IMG/VR virus record: IMGVR_UViG_3300035698_017305
Span: 1-64,000 of that record
Direction: 5' to 3' (one strand)
From: a virus
Length of the DNA: 64,000 nucleotides
Under the pieces are notes generated by a model that searched no databases, was not told where the DNA came from, and worked only from the letters and a program-made list of their open reading frames with translations. Shown one piece after another: positions 38,061-47,664 of this stretch; the first letter of the stretch is position 1, and the number at the start of each line of letters is the position of its first letter. Made by a program: the position numbers and the translations under genes.

Positions 38061-40916
38061 ATGATTTATGTTCTCACATCTCGCCCTAGCGGTAAGGGGT
38101 GCAAGGCTATGCTCCAACGGGGTAAGTCTTTAGGCATTCCCATCAAAGTCATTACAGGCAACACCGCAATGAGTCCAGGTGACGTGGTATTTGTATACGA
38201 AGCCAAGAAGCCAGCACTCAACACTATCAAGAACAGAACTGATATCACTGTAGTTAATGGTGTTAGGTACAACAAGCAGGGCCAGTATAAGATTCTTGCC
38301 CCGGGCGGTGTACCTGTACCTAACTGGGCTCTGTTAAAGCCGGGCCAGAAAAACCGTTTCGATACAGTGGCTTTCCCCGCTATCATGAAACCCAACGTCG
38401 GGGGATACGCCCGTGGGGTTAAGCTGGTACCCTCAGCAGATAAGGCTAAGTCTATAAGGCTCAAGGAGAATATGATTCTCCAAGAGTATGTGGACTGTAA
38501 GGGGGAGTGTACCAGAGTCCTGATGGTTGGGGACGACCCAGCTATTGTTGTGACCAGGATAGCGCATGATGGGTACATAGCGGCATACGACTTTGGTCGG
38601 AAAGGTAAGTTGGAGTTCACACCCCTGACGGACAAAGAGCTGGAGATATGTATAAAGGCGTGTAAGCTTCTAAAGATCGAGATTGGTGGGGTAGATATCA
38701 TCCGGGACTCCAAAACAGGAGAGCCCTATATACTGGAGGTGAATCACTTCGCAGTACCCTTCTACCTCAAAGAGATGTATAAAGACGCTACAGATACTAT
38801 ATTGAGGTATCTACACAAATTGGAAAAGCCGAGAACTACCAATATCAAAAGGACGAAGGCCGTGCCTACTAAAACCTCTATCAAACCAGCTAAGCCGAGA
38901 GTGCTGTGGATCGTAGATAAGCCAGGGTGGTCCCATGACAACAAGACTGAGGCTATCACCCGTCAATTATCTGATGAGTTTGACTTTGATAAACAGTATT
39001 TGTACCAGTCAGGCAATGTCTACGACTACTCTAAGTACTCACACGTACACATCTCACTGTGGTATTGGCCCGTTCAGCATAAGGACTTCCCAAGACCCCC
39101 CGCAGACATCACTACAACTACCATCAGTAGCTGGCAGTCCTGGGAGAAGTATGGGAGGGCCAAGACAGCGGCTCATGTGAAACATCTGTATGGTGGAGCT
39201 GTTTGTGTGAACCGAGAGCTGTTTAATGAATTCTCTCCTATCATACCTAGGACCTACCACTGCCCCAATGGGGTAGATACCGAAATGTTTACACCAGGAC
39301 CCGCCACCTCAAACCCAAAGTTCACGGTAGGGTTTGCCGGTAACCCCTGGATGCACAAGGGGCGCAAGAAGTACTTCAAGCTGATTAAACCTGCGTTGGA
39401 CTCTTTGAAGAACGTGACTCTACGCACCGCTCTGGGTAAGTACCCATACAAGGACATAAAGCCTCATGCTGAGATGCCCGCGTTTTACCAATCACTGGAT
39501 GCTTACGTCCATGCCGCTGGGGGCAAGTGGGATACAGCCCCTAACCCAGTGTTGGAGGCCGCTGCCTGTGGAATCCCGATAATTATCTCCCCAGTGGGTG
39601 ATTGGAAAGAGTTGTTTGTGGATGGTGAAACCGCGTTGGTGCTGCCTACTGACCCCAATCCTAAGGATATAGTTAATGCTATCAATAGGTTAGCTGGGGA
39701 TAAGAAGCTACAGCGCAAGCTAGCTATTGGGGCTAGGTTCGTAGCAGAGAAGCTTAGCTGGAGTGGGTTGGCTGAGAAGTATAGAAAAGTGTTTAAGGCG
39801 CACAACAGGCCACGGGGAGTTATAAAACCATCCAAGACTAGAACAGGGCTATCCTTAAAGGACAGGTTGGGTAGAAGGGATGCTATGAAGACAACTCTAC
39901 CCACGTTAAATAGTAAGATTAAGAAGTCCCCCAAGGCACAGGTCATAAAATCAAAACCACGCATAGGATTGCTAGTTGATTATAAAGGGTGGGCCTGGGA
40001 TATCAATGCCCATAACATAGCTAAGCACCTATCTCAGTACTACGACTTTGACATATACTATACATCCGGTGGGGGTGGTGGTCGAATACTGTTCCCCGGA
40101 CTAGACCTAGTGCTGTGTTTCAGAATAGATGAGACGCAACGACGAGGTGGTTACGTTAGAAGGATACCTGCCCATAAAAGGTTAGCATCCATATCCAGTT
40201 TTACCAACAAGGTGGCCAAACGGATACTGTCTGATAACAAGGAAGGGGCAAAGTTCCTACGTAACAGTTATGCTGGGGTGGGGGCTGTGTCCAGGGAACT
40301 CGCCGACTTCATTAAACCCTACCACAGACGCGTATACTACATCCCTAGGGGGGTTGAGACAGACCATTTCTTACAGGCTCCTAGGCCAAACGGTAAGAAG
40401 CTAGTGGTGGGTTGGGTAGGGACCCGGGACAGGGCCAACAAAGTGTACCCAGCATTTGAATTAGCTAAGAAGCATCTCGGTGACAAGTTCATTTGGTCTC
40501 CCAGGACAGAGAGTAGGGGGAACCCGGGCAGTCCCAAGTTGACCCATGAGGATATGGCCACCTACTACAGTAAGCTGGATGTGCTAGTTCACACAGCGTG
40601 CCATGACGGCACTCCTAACCCTATCTTTGAAGCTGCCTCATCTGGAGTCTGCATCGTTAGCACCCCGGTCGGGTCAGCCCAGGAGTTTATGCGGGATGGG
40701 GTTAACTGTCTAAAGCTAGAAAATGGGGGCAAGAGGGACATCGCAAGGTCTTTGGTAACTGCGTTAGAAAAGCTAGATGGCAACAGAGAACTAGTTGATA
40801 GGTTCGGTAGGACTGCCTCCAGAGAGATGAGAGATAATTGGGACTGGGAGAAGATCATACCGTTGTACAAACGGATGTTCGACCAATCCCTAACCCGAAG
40901 AAAGGGAGTAAGGTAA
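38061..40916 (+). CDS. ATP-grasp ligase fused to two GT4-type glycosyltransferases
   Basis: 951 residues from the ATG at 38061; GGAGG lies 11 bases upstream, and the earlier ATG at 38001 lacks a ribosome binding site. Residues 1-265: RimK-like ATP-grasp (PAIMKPNVGG, LQEYVD, GGVDIIRD...ILEVN). Residues about 275-590: a first GT-B domain (CPNGVD, VGFAGNPWMHKG, PNPVLEAAACGIPIIIS). Residues about 625-945: a second GT-B domain (YIPRGVET, VGWVGT, TPNPIFEAASSGVCIVS). An amide-ligase plus two sugar transferases in one chain suggests assembly of a decorated glycan or glycopeptide. Confidence 0.85.
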   Translation: MIYVLTSRPSGKGCKAMLQRGKSLGIPIKVITGNTAMSPGDVVFVYEAKKPALNTIKNRTDITVVNGVRYNKQGQYKILAPGGVPVPNWALLKPGQKNRFDTVAFPAIMKPNVGGYARGVKLVPSADKAKSIRLKENMILQEYVDCKGECTRVLMVGDDPAIVVTRIAHDGYIAAYDFGRKGKLEFTPLTDKELEICIKACKLLKIEIGGVDIIRDSKTGEPYILEVNHFAVPFYLKEMYKDATDTILRYLHKLEKPRTTNIKRTKAVPTKTSIKPAKPRVLWIVDKPGWSHDNKTEAITRQLSDEFDFDKQYLYQSGNVYDYSKYSHVHISLWYWPVQHKDFPRPPADITTTTISSWQSWEKYGRAKTAAHVKHLYGGAVCVNRELFNEFSPIIPRTYHCPNGVDTEMFTPGPATSNPKFTVGFAGNPWMHKGRKKYFKLIKPALDSLKNVTLRTALGKYPYKDIKPHAEMPAFYQSLDAYVHAAGGKWDTAPNPVLEAAACGIPIIISPVGDWKELFVDGETALVLPTDPNPKDIVNAINRLAGDKKLQRKLAIGARFVAEKLSWSGLAEKYRKVFKAHNRPRGVIKPSKTRTGLSLKDRLGRRDAMKTTLPTLNSKIKKSPKAQVIKSKPRIGLLVDYKGWAWDINAHNIAKHLSQYYDFDIYYTSGGGGGRILFPGLDLVLCFRIDETQRRGGYVRRIPAHKRLASISSFTNKVAKRILSDNKEGAKFLRNSYAGVGAVSRELADFIKPYHRRVYYIPRGVETDHFLQAPRPNGKKLVVGWVGTRDRANKVYPAFELAKKHLGDKFIWSPRTESRGNPGSPKLTHEDMATYYSKLDVLVHTACHDGTPNPIFEAASSGVCIVSTPVGSAQEFMRDGVNCLKLENGGKRDIARSLVTALEKLDGNRELVDRFGRTASREMRDNWDWEKIIPLYKRMFDQSLTRRKGVR

Positions 40917-41986
40917 TGGGAAACATACGACTATTAGTTCTGGGAATGAACCGTAAGTGGTTTACGAGAAGGTCTACAGACTTTGACGATTCAGTTAACA
41001 CTGACCTACTTGAAAAGCATGGCATAGATGCCTTTGTCATAGGCCCTGGACATGGTGAAGTGCCACGTTCCTTTAAGGAGGTACTAACCATCATGGGGGG
41101 ACCCCCAGATGTAATCATCACCTCCGCTGTCTGGAAGTCCCAGTACTGGCGTAAAGGAGACCCCAGGAAGAGGTTGGTAGAAAAACTAATAGGGGCTACC
41201 CCTCTTCAGTTTGAGAACTTCAATAGGATCTGGGAAGAGGTCATGGCCTCTGAATCCCTATTCAAGATCGCTAGAATCGAACATGACTTCTGGTTGAAAA
41301 AGGATTCAGGTAGTGTGGTGGCGCAGCCACAGGCTGACTACAGGATAATCAACCCATACGCCTCCCCGTCTATGCTGGGGGATATATCCAGGTTCTGGCC
41401 CAATGCAAGGGTGTACTTTTTGCCCTTCAGTGTGAAGCCGGAGTTTATCAGGGACGTTAACCCGCCCAATAAGATATGGGATGTGTGCGTGCCGGGTAAG
41501 GGTAATCTAGGGCACCCATTGTACCCCTACCGTGGGCCTATGAGAGCCATAATGACGTCCTCAGGATTCTCTTATCCACCGTACAGTAACTCCACGGGTA
41601 AGCGACCGACTCAATGGGATTTCTTTAACCTCATGCGTGCCAGCAGGATGGTGGTGTTTAGTGGCACTAATTGGAAGGTACCGATAAAGAAATTCTCCGA
41701 GTCATTGGCTTCCGGGTCCTTGGTACTGGCTCATCCAGGTCTCAAGATATACAAGGATCTAGGGATAGTACACGGTAGACATTTCATACAGTGTCCTATA
41801 GATGAGGCGGAAAGTACGGTTAAGAGGTTCCTAGATAAGCCTAGGCTGCGGGAGAAGGTGGCTGCGGCGGGTAAGAAGTTCTTTATAGAAAACCTATCAC
41901 AGGACGTAGTGACCGAGAGGTGGTTTGTCCCATTAGTCCATGAGATACATGGGGAGAGTGAAGTTAATATTAGAGGTAAGCTATGA
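40916..41986 (+). CDS. Glycosyltransferase (GT-B type)
   Basis: 356 residues from the ATG at 40916 (TAATG overlap). The C-terminal motif KKFSESLASGSLVLAHPG, then a short helical end (TVKRFLDKPRLREKV), is typical of the donor-binding half of GT4/GT1 enzymes. The N-terminal half has the acceptor-side Rossmann pattern (IRLLVLGMNRKWF). Part of the six-gene plus-strand glycan operon; donor and acceptor are unknown. Confidence 0.75.
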   Translation: MGNIRLLVLGMNRKWFTRRSTDFDDSVNTDLLEKHGIDAFVIGPGHGEVPRSFKEVLTIMGGPPDVIITSAVWKSQYWRKGDPRKRLVEKLIGATPLQFENFNRIWEEVMASESLFKIARIEHDFWLKKDSGSVVAQPQADYRIINPYASPSMLGDISRFWPNARVYFLPFSVKPEFIRDVNPPNKIWDVCVPGKGNLGHPLYPYRGPMRAIMTSSGFSYPPYSNSTGKRPTQWDFFNLMRASRMVVFSGTNWKVPIKKFSESLASGSLVLAHPGLKIYKDLGIVHGRHFIQCPIDEAESTVKRFLDKPRLREKVAAAGKKFFIENLSQDVVTERWFVPLVHEIHGESEVNIRGKL

Positions 41987-42711
41987 ACCTGATCTTGACT
42001 AGCTACTTCACGGGCAGTGACAATCCTATGTTTGGGGCTAACAAAAAAGGACTGCATAGAATTCAGCAGCACTCCCCTGACCAGTTCGCTCTGATGGAGA
42101 GTTGGTATAGATCGGTGGAGAGGCATGGGTTGAGCGCAGTTGTCCTGCATGATGAGCTGTCGGACGCCTTCGTGGAGAAGTACTCTACTGATCAGATCTC
42201 ATTCCTTCGCACCCCTCTTCAACACCCCCACCTATCCATTAACGAGGAAAGGTTCATACTTTGGAGGAAATTCCTTCTGGAAAAGGGGGACGTTGAGTAC
42301 GCCCTTCTAACTGATTTATTTGATGTTCATTTTCTTCGGGACCCTTTCCCCTTCATGGAAGAGCATCCTGAGTCTGGTTTGTTCACAGGGGACATCCAGG
42401 GTAAGCTACTTAGTGACCGGAAGGGTAAGTACACCTACACTCAGATCGTAAAACTGTTCGATGACTTCCCTTACTGGGACAATCCCAAACTAGGAGCCGG
42501 TACGGTGGGGGGAAGCAGAGAGAACTTGCTGAAACTGTTGGGGGGCATGGAGCAGTTGTTCCTCCACTTTAGGCAACCCAGAACTGATATGGCTGTGTTC
42601 AACTACTGCGCCTATTCCCTATTTGGTGGCCGCATCTTCTGTGGTCCTCCATTTAACAGCCCCTTCGGGGGATATGTTACGGGTGGGGACTTCATCGTGG
42701 TTCACAAGTGA
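41983..42711 (+). CDS. Nucleotide-diphospho-sugar transferase-like protein
   Basis: A 242-residue protein. LLTDLFDVHFLRDPF places an acidic DxxD/DxH motif after a hydrophobic strand, as in GT-A-type putative nucleotide-sugar transferases; GAGTVGGSRENLLKLL and DMAVFNY follow. It overlaps the preceding gene by ATGA. The specific reaction is unknown. Confidence 0.65.
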   Translation: MNLILTSYFTGSDNPMFGANKKGLHRIQQHSPDQFALMESWYRSVERHGLSAVVLHDELSDAFVEKYSTDQISFLRTPLQHPHLSINEERFILWRKFLLEKGDVEYALLTDLFDVHFLRDPFPFMEEHPESGLFTGDIQGKLLSDRKGKYTYTQIVKLFDDFPYWDNPKLGAGTVGGSRENLLKLLGGMEQLFLHFRQPRTDMAVFNYCAYSLFGGRIFCGPPFNSPFGGYVTGGDFIVVHK

Positions 42712-42718
42712 GGAACAT

Positions 42719-43636
42719 ATGATTATATACACGCCATTGCTTAATGAGATGCCGTGGACTCCGTTCCTACTACGTAGTCTGCTAGATCATGACTGCCCTA
42801 TAGTACTGGCTGAGGGGAGGTCTGATTGGTTAAGTGGGATGGACACATCCAAGGATCCTTTTGAAGCCGCCCGTAGTGATGATGGTACTTGGGAGCTGTG
42901 TAAGCACTTCGCTAAGACTTGGCCGGATAGGGTTACACTGAGATACAACGACCCAGGGGAACAAAAGGTTACCTCAGGTAGGGAGAAGCGCAGACCTAGA
43001 CATCTCCACAGAGAGTATGCCTTCTCCCAGATTAAGAACGGGGATTGGCTTCTGACTTTGGATGGCGATAGTTTCTTCTATCCACCCGACATTCCTAAGC
43101 TAAAAAAGCTTATGGGGGCCAAGGAGAACAAGGAAGTGTTGCAGGTACTAGTGGCACAGAAGGTGTTCGTCCTGAACTTCCAGACGTATGTAACTAAGAA
43201 GAAGGTTCCAGGATTGGTTAGTACGTGGGCGTCCTTGTGGCCACTCATTTACCGTAAGGATCCTAGGGTTACTATCCCTATAGGGGATGAGCTGTACAGG
43301 TCTCTTACAGGTAGGCGGATAGTTAAAACTGGATGGCAGAGTAAGGAGTCTTTGCAAAGTGGAGTGGTGCGCCCCAACCCTCATGCTCTAATAGACAGGG
43401 GGATACAGTTCTTCCACTACAAAGGGGTTAAGAAGACGCACAACAGGCGTCTAAGGTATGGAAGAGCGGGAGGGGAAGCATTTGTGGAGCACCCATTAGA
43501 GGCTCCTTATCTCCACCCATATGACGGGCCACACCCAGCCTTGCTTGATACTCACCCGTGGAGGAATGTACCGGATGTTAGAAAAGAAGACCCCAGTTTT
43601 GATTGGCGTGACTACGCTTACCTACTGGATAGATAA
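42719..43636 (+). CDS. Glycosyltransferase (GT2-like, DxD motif)
   Basis: 305 residues from the ATG at 42719 with GAGGAA upstream. WLLTLDGDSFFYPPDI carries the DGD metal motif of GT-A enzymes. An Arg/Lys-rich loop precedes it (SGREKRRPRHLHREY), and aromatic His/Tyr segments follow. Part of the glycan operon. Confidence 0.72.
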   Translation: MIIYTPLLNEMPWTPFLLRSLLDHDCPIVLAEGRSDWLSGMDTSKDPFEAARSDDGTWELCKHFAKTWPDRVTLRYNDPGEQKVTSGREKRRPRHLHREYAFSQIKNGDWLLTLDGDSFFYPPDIPKLKKLMGAKENKEVLQVLVAQKVFVLNFQTYVTKKKVPGLVSTWASLWPLIYRKDPRVTIPIGDELYRSLTGRRIVKTGWQSKESLQSGVVRPNPHALIDRGIQFFHYKGVKKTHNRRLRYGRAGGEAFVEHPLEAPYLHPYDGPHPALLDTHPWRNVPDVRKEDPSFDWRDYAYLLDR

Positions 43637-43647
43637 AGAGGATTACG

Positions 43648-44187
43648 ATGGGTAAATTGGAGAGGTATGTTCAGTCACCCAACAGGTTAGACTCCTACAG
43701 GTACCAAGCCATTAAAAGGATATGCAGTGGGCTGTATACCACTGGTAGTACTGCACTGGAGGTCGGCCCAGCAGATGGCACCTTTGCCAGACTGATATCT
43801 GATTTAGGGTTTACCACCACAGCGGTAGACATGGAGAGGAACCCGCAGGTCAGGACTGAAAAGAGAAACGCATACGAGTATGTTATTGTCCCCGGTGGGA
43901 TAGAGAAGTTTGACCATACCCCGTTTGATCTCGTCCATGCTGGGCAAATGCTGGAGCATGTACCCGATCCTTATGAAGTACTATCCCATATCAAGCAATT
44001 GGTTAGGGGGCATATGATCATGACAGTACCGAACTTTCAGATAAAGAGCGGTGAGCACCTAACGGTGTTTACTAAAGAATCAGCTATGGACCTGTTCTCT
44101 AGTTGCTTTGAGGTGACCCACTCAGAAGTGGTGAGGGACCCCAGGAAACATAAAGAGGATTATGTCCTAGTTGGGAGGCCAATATGA
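43648..44187 (+). CDS. Class I SAM-dependent methyltransferase
   Basis: A 179-residue protein. SAM motif I ALEVGPADGTFARL at about residue 35, acidic end of strand 2 AVDME, FDLVHAGQMLEHVPDPYEV (motif II region) and HMIMTVPN. These short enzymes often methylate sugars or other small molecules in glycan clusters. Encoded 11 bases after the GT2-like gene and overlapping the next by ATGA. Confidence 0.85.
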   Translation: MGKLERYVQSPNRLDSYRYQAIKRICSGLYTTGSTALEVGPADGTFARLISDLGFTTTAVDMERNPQVRTEKRNAYEYVIVPGGIEKFDHTPFDLVHAGQMLEHVPDPYEVLSHIKQLVRGHMIMTVPNFQIKSGEHLTVFTKESAMDLFSSCFEVTHSEVVRDPRKHKEDYVLVGRPI

Positions 44188-45209
44188 GCCCTGTTATATC
44201 CAAGAGTGAGCCAGACATTCTAGCACTCCATGCCGCTGGAGGCAGTGGACACTCCGGTGCTTTTCTAAACTATGTAAAGAGACACCATCCAAACTTCTGG
44301 TCCAGGATAGGGATGCGGCGGTTCAACATGTCCAAGGATGCAGCACGAACTGATACGTTTCCGTGTGTGGCTGATAAGTACAAGCTCCTGCTACTATGGT
44401 CCCGTGACAGTCTAGGTCTCACTAACCCAGTACTGCTACAGAGGCTGATGGAGCTGGAGGCTAGAGCTTCCACTAAAGGTGTACCATTCATTAACCCACC
44501 TTCAGCATCTGACTCCACCTCCCGTACAGAGCAGTGCCGGATTTGGTATGAGTATTCTCTGCCCGGCGCTGTAGTTCAGGTATGCCCACGAACACTGGAG
44601 GGGTTCAAACACTTCGGTGACACCTATGGCTGGCCATTCATCATAAAGCGTAACTGGGGGCACGGTGGGGGTGACCACGTACAGCTTATAAGCTGCATTG
44701 AAGACGTGAACCTAGAGTCTATGGTAACTGATCGTGTTTGCATTCAATATGTGGAAACTAAGGGACAAGATGGGCTGTATAGGAAGTACAGAGCTGTCGT
44801 GGTGGGTAATCAAGTCATACCTGCTCATGTACAGATATCTAAAACGTGGATGGTAAATTCCGGATCTCAGGATGTTCCCAGCCAGCTTCTGTCTCAAGAG
44901 ACCAAGGAGTATGTGGATGATGACATGCTACCTCACCTACGCTACAACCTGAAGCTGGCGGTACACACACTAGGCTTGACCATAGGGGCGGTGGACTATT
45001 CCTTTGACGCTAAACACGGTTTGGTGCTGTGGGAGGTCACGCCCTGTTTTTCTTTAGCTGACACTATTAAAAGGTATGGATCCGCTGTGTCTAACCGAGT
45101 GTGTGAGGCTATCTACCGGCATTACAAGACTACGTTGGGGGAAGAGTTTAAGGACTTTGAGCTAAAAAGGAAGTGGCCGTTAGACCACCCCTTTTTGTTA
45201 CGCAGCTAA
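44184..45209 (+). CDS. ATP-grasp family protein
   Basis: A 341-residue protein. WPFIIKRNWGHGGGDHVQL (nucleotide loop), VCIQYVETK, RKYRAVVVGNQVIP and AVDYSFDAKHGLVLWEVTPCF (metal-binding end) follow ATP-grasp order. It probably forms an amide bond or phosphorylates a substrate; partner unknown. It closes the plus-strand glycan operon and converges on the DUF932 gene, overlapping its end by 12 bases. Confidence 0.78.
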   Translation: MSPVISKSEPDILALHAAGGSGHSGAFLNYVKRHHPNFWSRIGMRRFNMSKDAARTDTFPCVADKYKLLLLWSRDSLGLTNPVLLQRLMELEARASTKGVPFINPPSASDSTSRTEQCRIWYEYSLPGAVVQVCPRTLEGFKHFGDTYGWPFIIKRNWGHGGGDHVQLISCIEDVNLESMVTDRVCIQYVETKGQDGLYRKYRAVVVGNQVIPAHVQISKTWMVNSGSQDVPSQLLSQETKEYVDDDMLPHLRYNLKLAVHTLGLTIGAVDYSFDAKHGLVLWEVTPCFSLADTIKRYGSAVSNRVCEAIYRHYKTTLGEEFKDFELKRKWPLDHPFLLRS

Positions 45210-46235
45210 GCCAGCAGCCTCTAGCTTGATGAGGTTGTAGGCCATAGCTTTCTTGCTGGCCCCGTCATCAAACCACGCTGATTGGTAGCGTTTCCCGTCA
45301 TCGGAACCACGGTGGTGGTCCAGGTATTCAACGATAGCGTTGTAACCCCCCCACCATGTTCCATGGATTCTGTCCGACCCAAACCCAGCCCCCTCGTGCA
45401 GGCCGAGGATAGAATCCCAGATGTTTTGGGTCCGTGCTGACGCTTCCCCTTCCTCAGGTTCCGGCCAAATTCTCTTAATCACCCTGAACAAACGCTCGTT
45501 GGTCATGTTGGATCCTGCCAACTGGAGGAATTCACCCTGCATATTCCCGAATATGACATCACTACCCCTGACCATATCTTGCATGTCGCCCATTCGTTGG
45601 AGGGCACCTGACCTATGGACTATCCTGAAGAGGCGGGAACCGGTGCGTAGGGCGGTCATGAGCATGTTTGTGCAGGTGACCCTGATAGCTGTTAGTGACA
45701 TCCACAAAGCCCCAGTTCCACCATGCGCGTTAGTTACCATGACATACTTGGTAAGCTGATCTCCACGAACATCCATGGACCCGCCGGGGTATTGGAACAT
45801 CATGAATACCTTCTTACCGTTAGCGTAGTGACCAGCTACTGCCGGGATCATGCCCATCGCTATGAGCTCGTTGGCAATTCCGACCAGCATGCCATTCTGG
45901 ATTGGGATGTACCGTTCTGTCACGGTTCCCAGGGAGATGGGTGGGTGGTTAGGCCCTAGGTCCCGGATGATTTTGTAGTCTCCGTCATGGATGACTTGGG
46001 TCTTAACCTCCGTTTCAACCCACTCACCATTCTCATCAACAGTGGTGGGCGCAGTCTGTTTGAATGGGTAGTACAGGGGCATTTTCGTTACATCCCAGTT
46101 CAACCCAGCCGTCTCTAGAAGTTGCGCTCCAGTCCCCACCCCTCTCAGGTTGGTGGCGGATGAATGGTCTGACTCTTCTAAAGCCAAAGGTAGCCAGTTT
46201 TCAATAGGTTCATTCTCTGGTCTTTCAAAGGACAT
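45198..46235 (-). CDS. DUF932-family protein
   Basis: A 345-residue protein. GTVTERYIPIQNGMLVGIANEL and the block TALRTGSRLFRIVHRSGAL, as well as a central TNAHGGTGALWMSLTAIRVTCTNM-like region, match DUF932 phage/plasmid proteins, which are common on mobile elements and linked to replication or recombination without proven activity. It is convergent with the glycan operon. Confidence 0.78.
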   Translation of the reverse strand: MSFERPENEPIENWLPLALEESDHSSATNLRGVGTGAQLLETAGLNWDVTKMPLYYPFKQTAPTTVDENGEWVETEVKTQVIHDGDYKIIRDLGPNHPPISLGTVTERYIPIQNGMLVGIANELIAMGMIPAVAGHYANGKKVFMMFQYPGGSMDVRGDQLTKYVMVTNAHGGTGALWMSLTAIRVTCTNMLMTALRTGSRLFRIVHRSGALQRMGDMQDMVRGSDVIFGNMQGEFLQLAGSNMTNERLFRVIKRIWPEPEEGEASARTQNIWDSILGLHEGAGFGSDRIHGTWWGGYNAIVEYLDHHRGSDDGKRYQSAWFDDGASKKAMAYNLIKLEAAGLAA

Positions 46236-46293
46236 GATCTACTCCTTATGTTTACTTAGTATTCTTTTGACAGAATTAGGGCCTCGATTACTC

Positions 46294-46323
46294 TTGACAT
46301 CACTATGCAATCACCTCTACAAT
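46294..46323 (+). promoter_or_regulatory. Sigma-70-type promoter (TTGACA-18-TACAAT)
   Basis: A consensus -35 TTGACA and TACAAT separated by 18 bases, 37 bases upstream of the TTG-start frame at 46360. It is the only near-consensus sigma-70 pair I found in this gap. Confidence 0.65.
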
Positions 46324-46359
46324 TCTAGGTATACAATACTTGCTTGAGGAGTTGGTGCA

Positions 46360-46527
46360 TTGGAAACAAATTGGACAAAGGCTCGCAAGGCTGGAAATGA
46401 TAATGCGCTTATCAGGACACACTTCCCTAGGCGGGCTGTAAGGCTGCGCCCACAGAGTCGCTCAATAGTTGATATCCTTACTATTTACGTCCCAGTAATA
46501 GCTGGGCTAGTCGGTACAGCCGGATAG
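46360..46527 (+). CDS. Possible 55-aa membrane peptide (TTG start)
   Basis: The frame starts METNWTKARKAGNDNALI with GAGGAG eight bases upstream. It has an Arg-rich middle and a C-terminal hydrophobic segment (ILTIYVPVIAGLVGTAG). It lies downstream of a strong promoter in an otherwise empty gap (46236-46568). Tail-anchored topology is likely if it is real. Confidence 0.45.
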   Translation: METNWTKARKAGNDNALIRTHFPRRAVRLRPQSRSIVDILTIYVPVIAGLVGTAG

Positions 46528-46568
46528 AGTTCTTAGTAAACCATACCAAGAAAGGGGGGCGCACAGAG

Positions 46569-46808
46569 ATGAAAACGCCCGGAGAATTGCAAACTGAGTT
46601 GCTAGATTTACCTGGGGTTGTCTTCGCTTCCGTGAAGGCATCTCAACGTGTTGGGGCTATGGCTGTGTACATCGGTACTAGCATCGAAGAAGAAGATGCA
46701 GCCGGTCTCATCCGTGAACTGTTGGGGCAATACCCTAACCACGACTTCGGTGTACAGATTGTACGTGGGGAGACCAGCCTACGATTTAACCGAGGATTGG
46801 TGAATTAA
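46569..46808 (+). CDS. Small soluble protein
   Basis: 79 residues with a ferredoxin-like beta-alpha-beta pattern (VVFASVKASQRVGAMAVYI; AAGLIRELLGQYP; FGVQIVRGE). A ribosome binding site is present (AAAGGGGGGCG). It is coupled by ATG overlap to the zinc-ribbon gene. Function unknown. Confidence 0.65.
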   Translation: MKTPGELQTELLDLPGVVFASVKASQRVGAMAVYIGTSIEEEDAAGLIRELLGQYPNHDFGVQIVRGETSLRFNRGLVN

Positions 46809-47017
46809 TGCAAGGGTCCAAGGTACCAGCACCACTGTGTCCGAATCCTTTATGCCGCAATCAGTTCACCATACGAGTGAAGACTGTGGCAGGTGGGAAG
46901 CGCGCTGAATACATCTGTCCTAAATGCGCGGAGTCTTTTGAGATTCCTCGTGTTGTTATGGGGGAACCCAACCTAAAAAGAAGGGGGAGCACCATTGGCT
47001 CTCCCCCCTCTGACTAA
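46808..47017 (+). CDS. Zinc-ribbon protein
   Basis: 69 residues with LCPNPLCRNQF and YICPKCAESFE, a classic CxxxxC...CxxC ribbon. Such proteins bind nucleic acid or RNA polymerase. The last 40 bases overlap a terminator serving the opposite strand. Confidence 0.7.
   Translation: MQGSKVPAPLCPNPLCRNQFTIRVKTVAGGKRAEYICPKCAESFEIPRVVMGEPNLKRRGSTIGSPPSD
46972..47007 (-). terminator. Terminator of the E1-2 gene, inside the opposing zinc-ribbon gene
   Basis: On the minus strand GGGGGGAGAG...CTCCCCC followed by CTTCTTTTTAGG. The stem lies within the coding end of 46808-47017 and may also act on the plus strand. Confidence 0.65.
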
Positions 47018-47664
47018 CTGAACAGGTTGTAGGCAGTCATCTTCATGTCTTTCAACGTGAACATGTATCCTAGGTACTCGTCGTTGTCTATAAACCGGCA
47101 TATAGCCTCAGCCATCATACCCACAGTGAAGTGTACTAGGTTACGCGCAAGTGGGTACTCACACACATCCAGTCCGTCCTCTTCAACAGCGGGTCGTTTA
47201 AACCTAGGGTTCCAATACACCTCGGAGTAACCTTGAGCGGCCATCCCTCCGTGTAAGCAGGGCACCACACCATTTCCGCATGTGTCATGGATTAGTTGCC
47301 GGGAGTCCCAGTTGTCAAACGCATCCACCACAAGGCGGTTGCCCCTAAGTATCTTGAGTGCGTTCTTTTCAACCAGCCTACACGTCTCTATCACAGGTTT
47401 AACCCGGTATGCTTGGTAGATCATAGCCTGCATCACAGCAGCTTTGTTCTTCCCAATGAACCTCCTTTCAAAGTTCTGGTTACCTAGGTTATGAGATTCT
47501 ATCTTGTCATCATCCAGGAACCTGACGTTATTAAACCCCAGTTGGTACAGGATAGGAATTAGGTTTGACCCTAAAGCCCCCACGCCACACACCATTATCT
47601 GTGAGTTCTTTCTTCGTGTCAGGTCACCTCGATACAACTCCTCATGGGTTAGGGCATCCGCCAT
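47014..47664 (-). CDS. E1/ThiF-family adenylyltransferase, Ubl set 2
   Basis: A 216-residue protein. GVGALGSN at residues 27-34, FLDDDKIESHNLGNQNF and VVDAFDNWDSR, with a candidate catalytic Cys in DVCEYPLARN (C168). It differs clearly from the E1 at 33586-34239, so the phage has two E1 types. Its start lies inside the JAB-2 gene (23-base overlap), as expected for an E1-JAB pair. Confidence 0.88.
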   Translation of the reverse strand: MADALTHEELYRGDLTRRKNSQIMVCGVGALGSNLIPILYQLGFNNVRFLDDDKIESHNLGNQNFERRFIGKNKAAVMQAMIYQAYRVKPVIETCRLVEKNALKILRGNRLVVDAFDNWDSRQLIHDTCGNGVVPCLHGGMAAQGYSEVYWNPRFKRPAVEEDGLDVCEYPLARNLVHFTVGMMAEAICRFIDNDEYLGYMFTLKDMKMTAYNLFS

